64,000 nt of DNA from Cololabis saira (taxonomy: Eukaryota > Chordata > Actinopteri > Beloniformes > Belonidae): contig NC_084601.1 of the NCBI RefSeq assembly GCF_033807715.1, positions 14,966,690 to 15,030,689 on the forward strand. The letters run 5' to 3'. Below, piece after piece: positions 46,211-64,000 of the stretch. The notes under the pieces are model-generated. The model searched no databases and was not told the DNA's origin. It worked only from the letters and a program-made list of their open reading frames with translations. Made by a program: the position numbers and the translations under genes. Within the stretch, counting starts at the first letter, position 1; every line of letters begins with the position of its first letter.

Positions 46211-47139
46211 ATGCTGATGTTGGTGTCTTCTTGAGGTGTGCTTTGCTCACTTTTAAAGATGCTCTAAAGTGTTAACTCACTCCCCTCGGTCCATCTTTAC
46301 TAAGTTGATGCCCTGCAAGGATAGCAGTGTTTCTGGATTGTATTTGCTTTCATCTTGTGGATGCAGTGATGAAATGTACTTTGTGTGCAAGAGCCGTGGC
46401 ACCTGAGGAGATTTAATCAAGGATCATTTAATCAAGATTTGGAAAGATCTTTTCTTTTTTTTTTTTTTATCTCCCAAAGATAACCATCCAAGCAAAACAT
46501 GCAAGTAGTTCAGCAACTTCCAGTAAAGCGAATTCCTGCAAATTTGAAGATTTTGCAGGATTTTAGTCTCATACCATTATGTATTTAACAGCCTTTTAAA
46601 TTCTAACGTGATTGGATGAAAAGTGTATATCAAAAACGAACTTTTATTCCCATAGATCCAGTTGCAAAGGCATTTGCTACTAAACCTTCACACCAAGTGA
46701 AAGTCAAATGCTCATCGAGGTTGTTTAAAAGCGTGACCTGTCATGCATGAACGTTCCCATTTTGGTCAACATTTTTTAACACCCATCTATAATTTTACCG
46801 CAGTGGAACTAAGAAGATGATCCGTTATTTCCTCAGTTGAATATCAACTATATTGAATATGGTACACAAAGTGGACCGTTACAAAACGGACCTGCTATAG
46901 GACAGAATAAACAAAGCTTTTACATATTAAAAAATTCTTCTTATTGATATTGTTTCCAACCACGAGCTTTGAAGCCAGAAAAACGCAGCTCCTTATCTTT
47001 TATGCATCCACACGTGCACAGAGCCGTATGTCTGCTTCTGTAAACAGAGAAGCTGGTCCCAGCTGTCACCTTGGTCCTACAGAACATCATGGGCCTTTCA
47101 AAAAAACTCAAACAGCAACATGAACATCAGTAGTTTAAA

Positions 47140-48018
47140 AATGTGTTTATTTCCTCACTGTTGCTGGTTGAGCTTAGTCTCCAACAATAGTATGTATCTG
47201 GAATGTTTTTATTTTGCATCAATAACTTATTTAAAATATTCTTTACAGCTAAAGGATACAAGTATGTTTTAAAATACTGTGCATCTCCCCCCCCACCCAC
47301 ACACCGAGTAAGCACTTTCAACAGCATTGGTTCCCAAGGCAGATGTCAACACCCTCGGAGTTGATCGGTATGGCATGTAACACTGGTTTAATTAGCACAG
47401 GGTTTTCAGAAAAATAGAAAAATATAGAATACTTTATGCAGGACAGTGTTTCGGGTGAAGGTGGAGCAGCAGTCTGAGACGTGTTGAATGAAAAGAAGCT
47501 GGACTGAAACGGAGGTCACACACAAAATGGTCCACAAAATGATGATCGACAACTTCAAAACATCCACATTGACAAAGTTTCTTCTAACAAAGAAGCAAAA
47601 TATCCTGCAATCTGATCCGAATGGACCCTTTGACTTGATATTGCAGTATGCAGAGGAGGCGAGAGCTTCAGGAGGATTCTTGGCAGGAGTTTCAGTTTAA
47701 CAGACTGTTAACAAATGTTCATTACACACCTGAAACAAAACACATAGGAAGTGAATTATAAACATTTGGTATATTTACAGTTTAAAACAGTACGAACAGC
47801 TGAGTCTTGGCTTCAAGTCTAACTACATTCATCTCTCCAGCATCATGTTTCGTGGGTTTTTTTACTGGCAGTGCATCTCAGCTCAGGTGTTGCACAACAG
47901 TCTATCGATAGTGGCTTCATTTTTAAGACTCTCTTTCTGGCAATCTTGTTACTGTGATGCTCTCGCAGGTGTTGCACTTCCTCACAGCTCCTACGATGGC
48001 ACTTTGGTCATCTGCTTG
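47140..48018 (-). other. plcl2: Probable plcl2 3' untranslated region
   Basis: No coding frame. The - strand has AATAAA at 47151-47146 and another near 47213-47208, so the transcript probably ends around 47.1 kb, convergent with tbc1d5. Confidence 0.45.
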
Positions 48019-63889
<15,871 letters not shown>

Positions 63890-64000
63890 CTGAAAAGGAG
63901 GGAGGGAGGAAAGGATAGGAGGGACATAGATACAGACAAATAAATAATTTGTTTAAGCACGACAAGCAATTTTTTCCAGCCCAGAATGGATCTGAAAGGA

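Overview
The window reads as a compact teleost fish locus. Three vertebrate protein-coding genes can be rebuilt exon by exon with GT/AG splice sites and matching phases. In order they are satb1 (+ strand, coding 1147-13843), tbc1d5 (+ strand, coding 27773-45280) and plcl2 (- strand, coding 63889 down to 48019, with its N-terminal exon(s) beyond the right edge). From memory, human chromosome 3p24 has the same order and relative orientation (SATB1 and TBC1D5 in one direction, PLCL2 convergent), but spread over more than a megabase. Short introns, long (CA)n and (TA)n microsatellites, and hAT, Tc1-like and LINE insertions also point to a ray-finned fish. The species cannot be named.

Left part (1-15.4 kb): a GC-rich 5' region with a TATA-like box and a small inverted-repeat element just upstream, then ten coding exons of satb1 (about 913 aa: ULD, CUT-like, CUT1, CUT2, homeodomain). 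The CUT and ULD domains are close to mammalian SATB1. The C-terminal exon is odd: it has a long acidic insert and a homeodomain whose recognition helix has lost the usual residues. This fits a diverged teleost satb1 paralogue.

Middle (15.4-27.3 kb): intergenic DNA with decayed Tc1-like copies, a 5'-truncated LINE on the - strand, a Tol2-like hAT MITE, and at about 20.6-20.9 kb a CpG-rich segment that looks like the tbc1d5 promoter and first non-coding exon. That segment carries two back-to-back E-box palindromes of CLEAR type. From 27.3 to 46.2 kb lie tbc1d5's 5' UTR exon and 20 coding exons (846 aa; Rab7 GAP, retromer and autophagy partner), plus one candidate in-phase cassette exon. Three DNA transposons sit in its 3' introns, two of them with perfect 8-bp target duplications.

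Right part (46.2-64 kb): plcl2 in the opposite direction, tail to tail with tbc1d5, with eleven coding exons recovered (1068 codons; end of the N-terminal region, PH, EF-hand, X, Y, C2 and C-terminal domains). It is a catalytically silent PLC-like protein. Its introns hold a LINE with a perfect 14-bp duplication, two hAT MITEs, one with a perfect duplication, and a Tc1-like relic.

The genes are unlinked in biochemistry: a chromatin organiser, a Rab GAP and a phosphoinositide-binding scaffold. The conserved neighbourhood is more likely held together by long-range satb1 regulatory DNA. I found no RNA genes, CRISPR arrays or operons, and no clearly new biological system. The most unusual items are the satb1 homeodomain, the CLEAR-like pair at the tbc1d5 promoter, the cassette exon and the intron-rich plcl2 structure.
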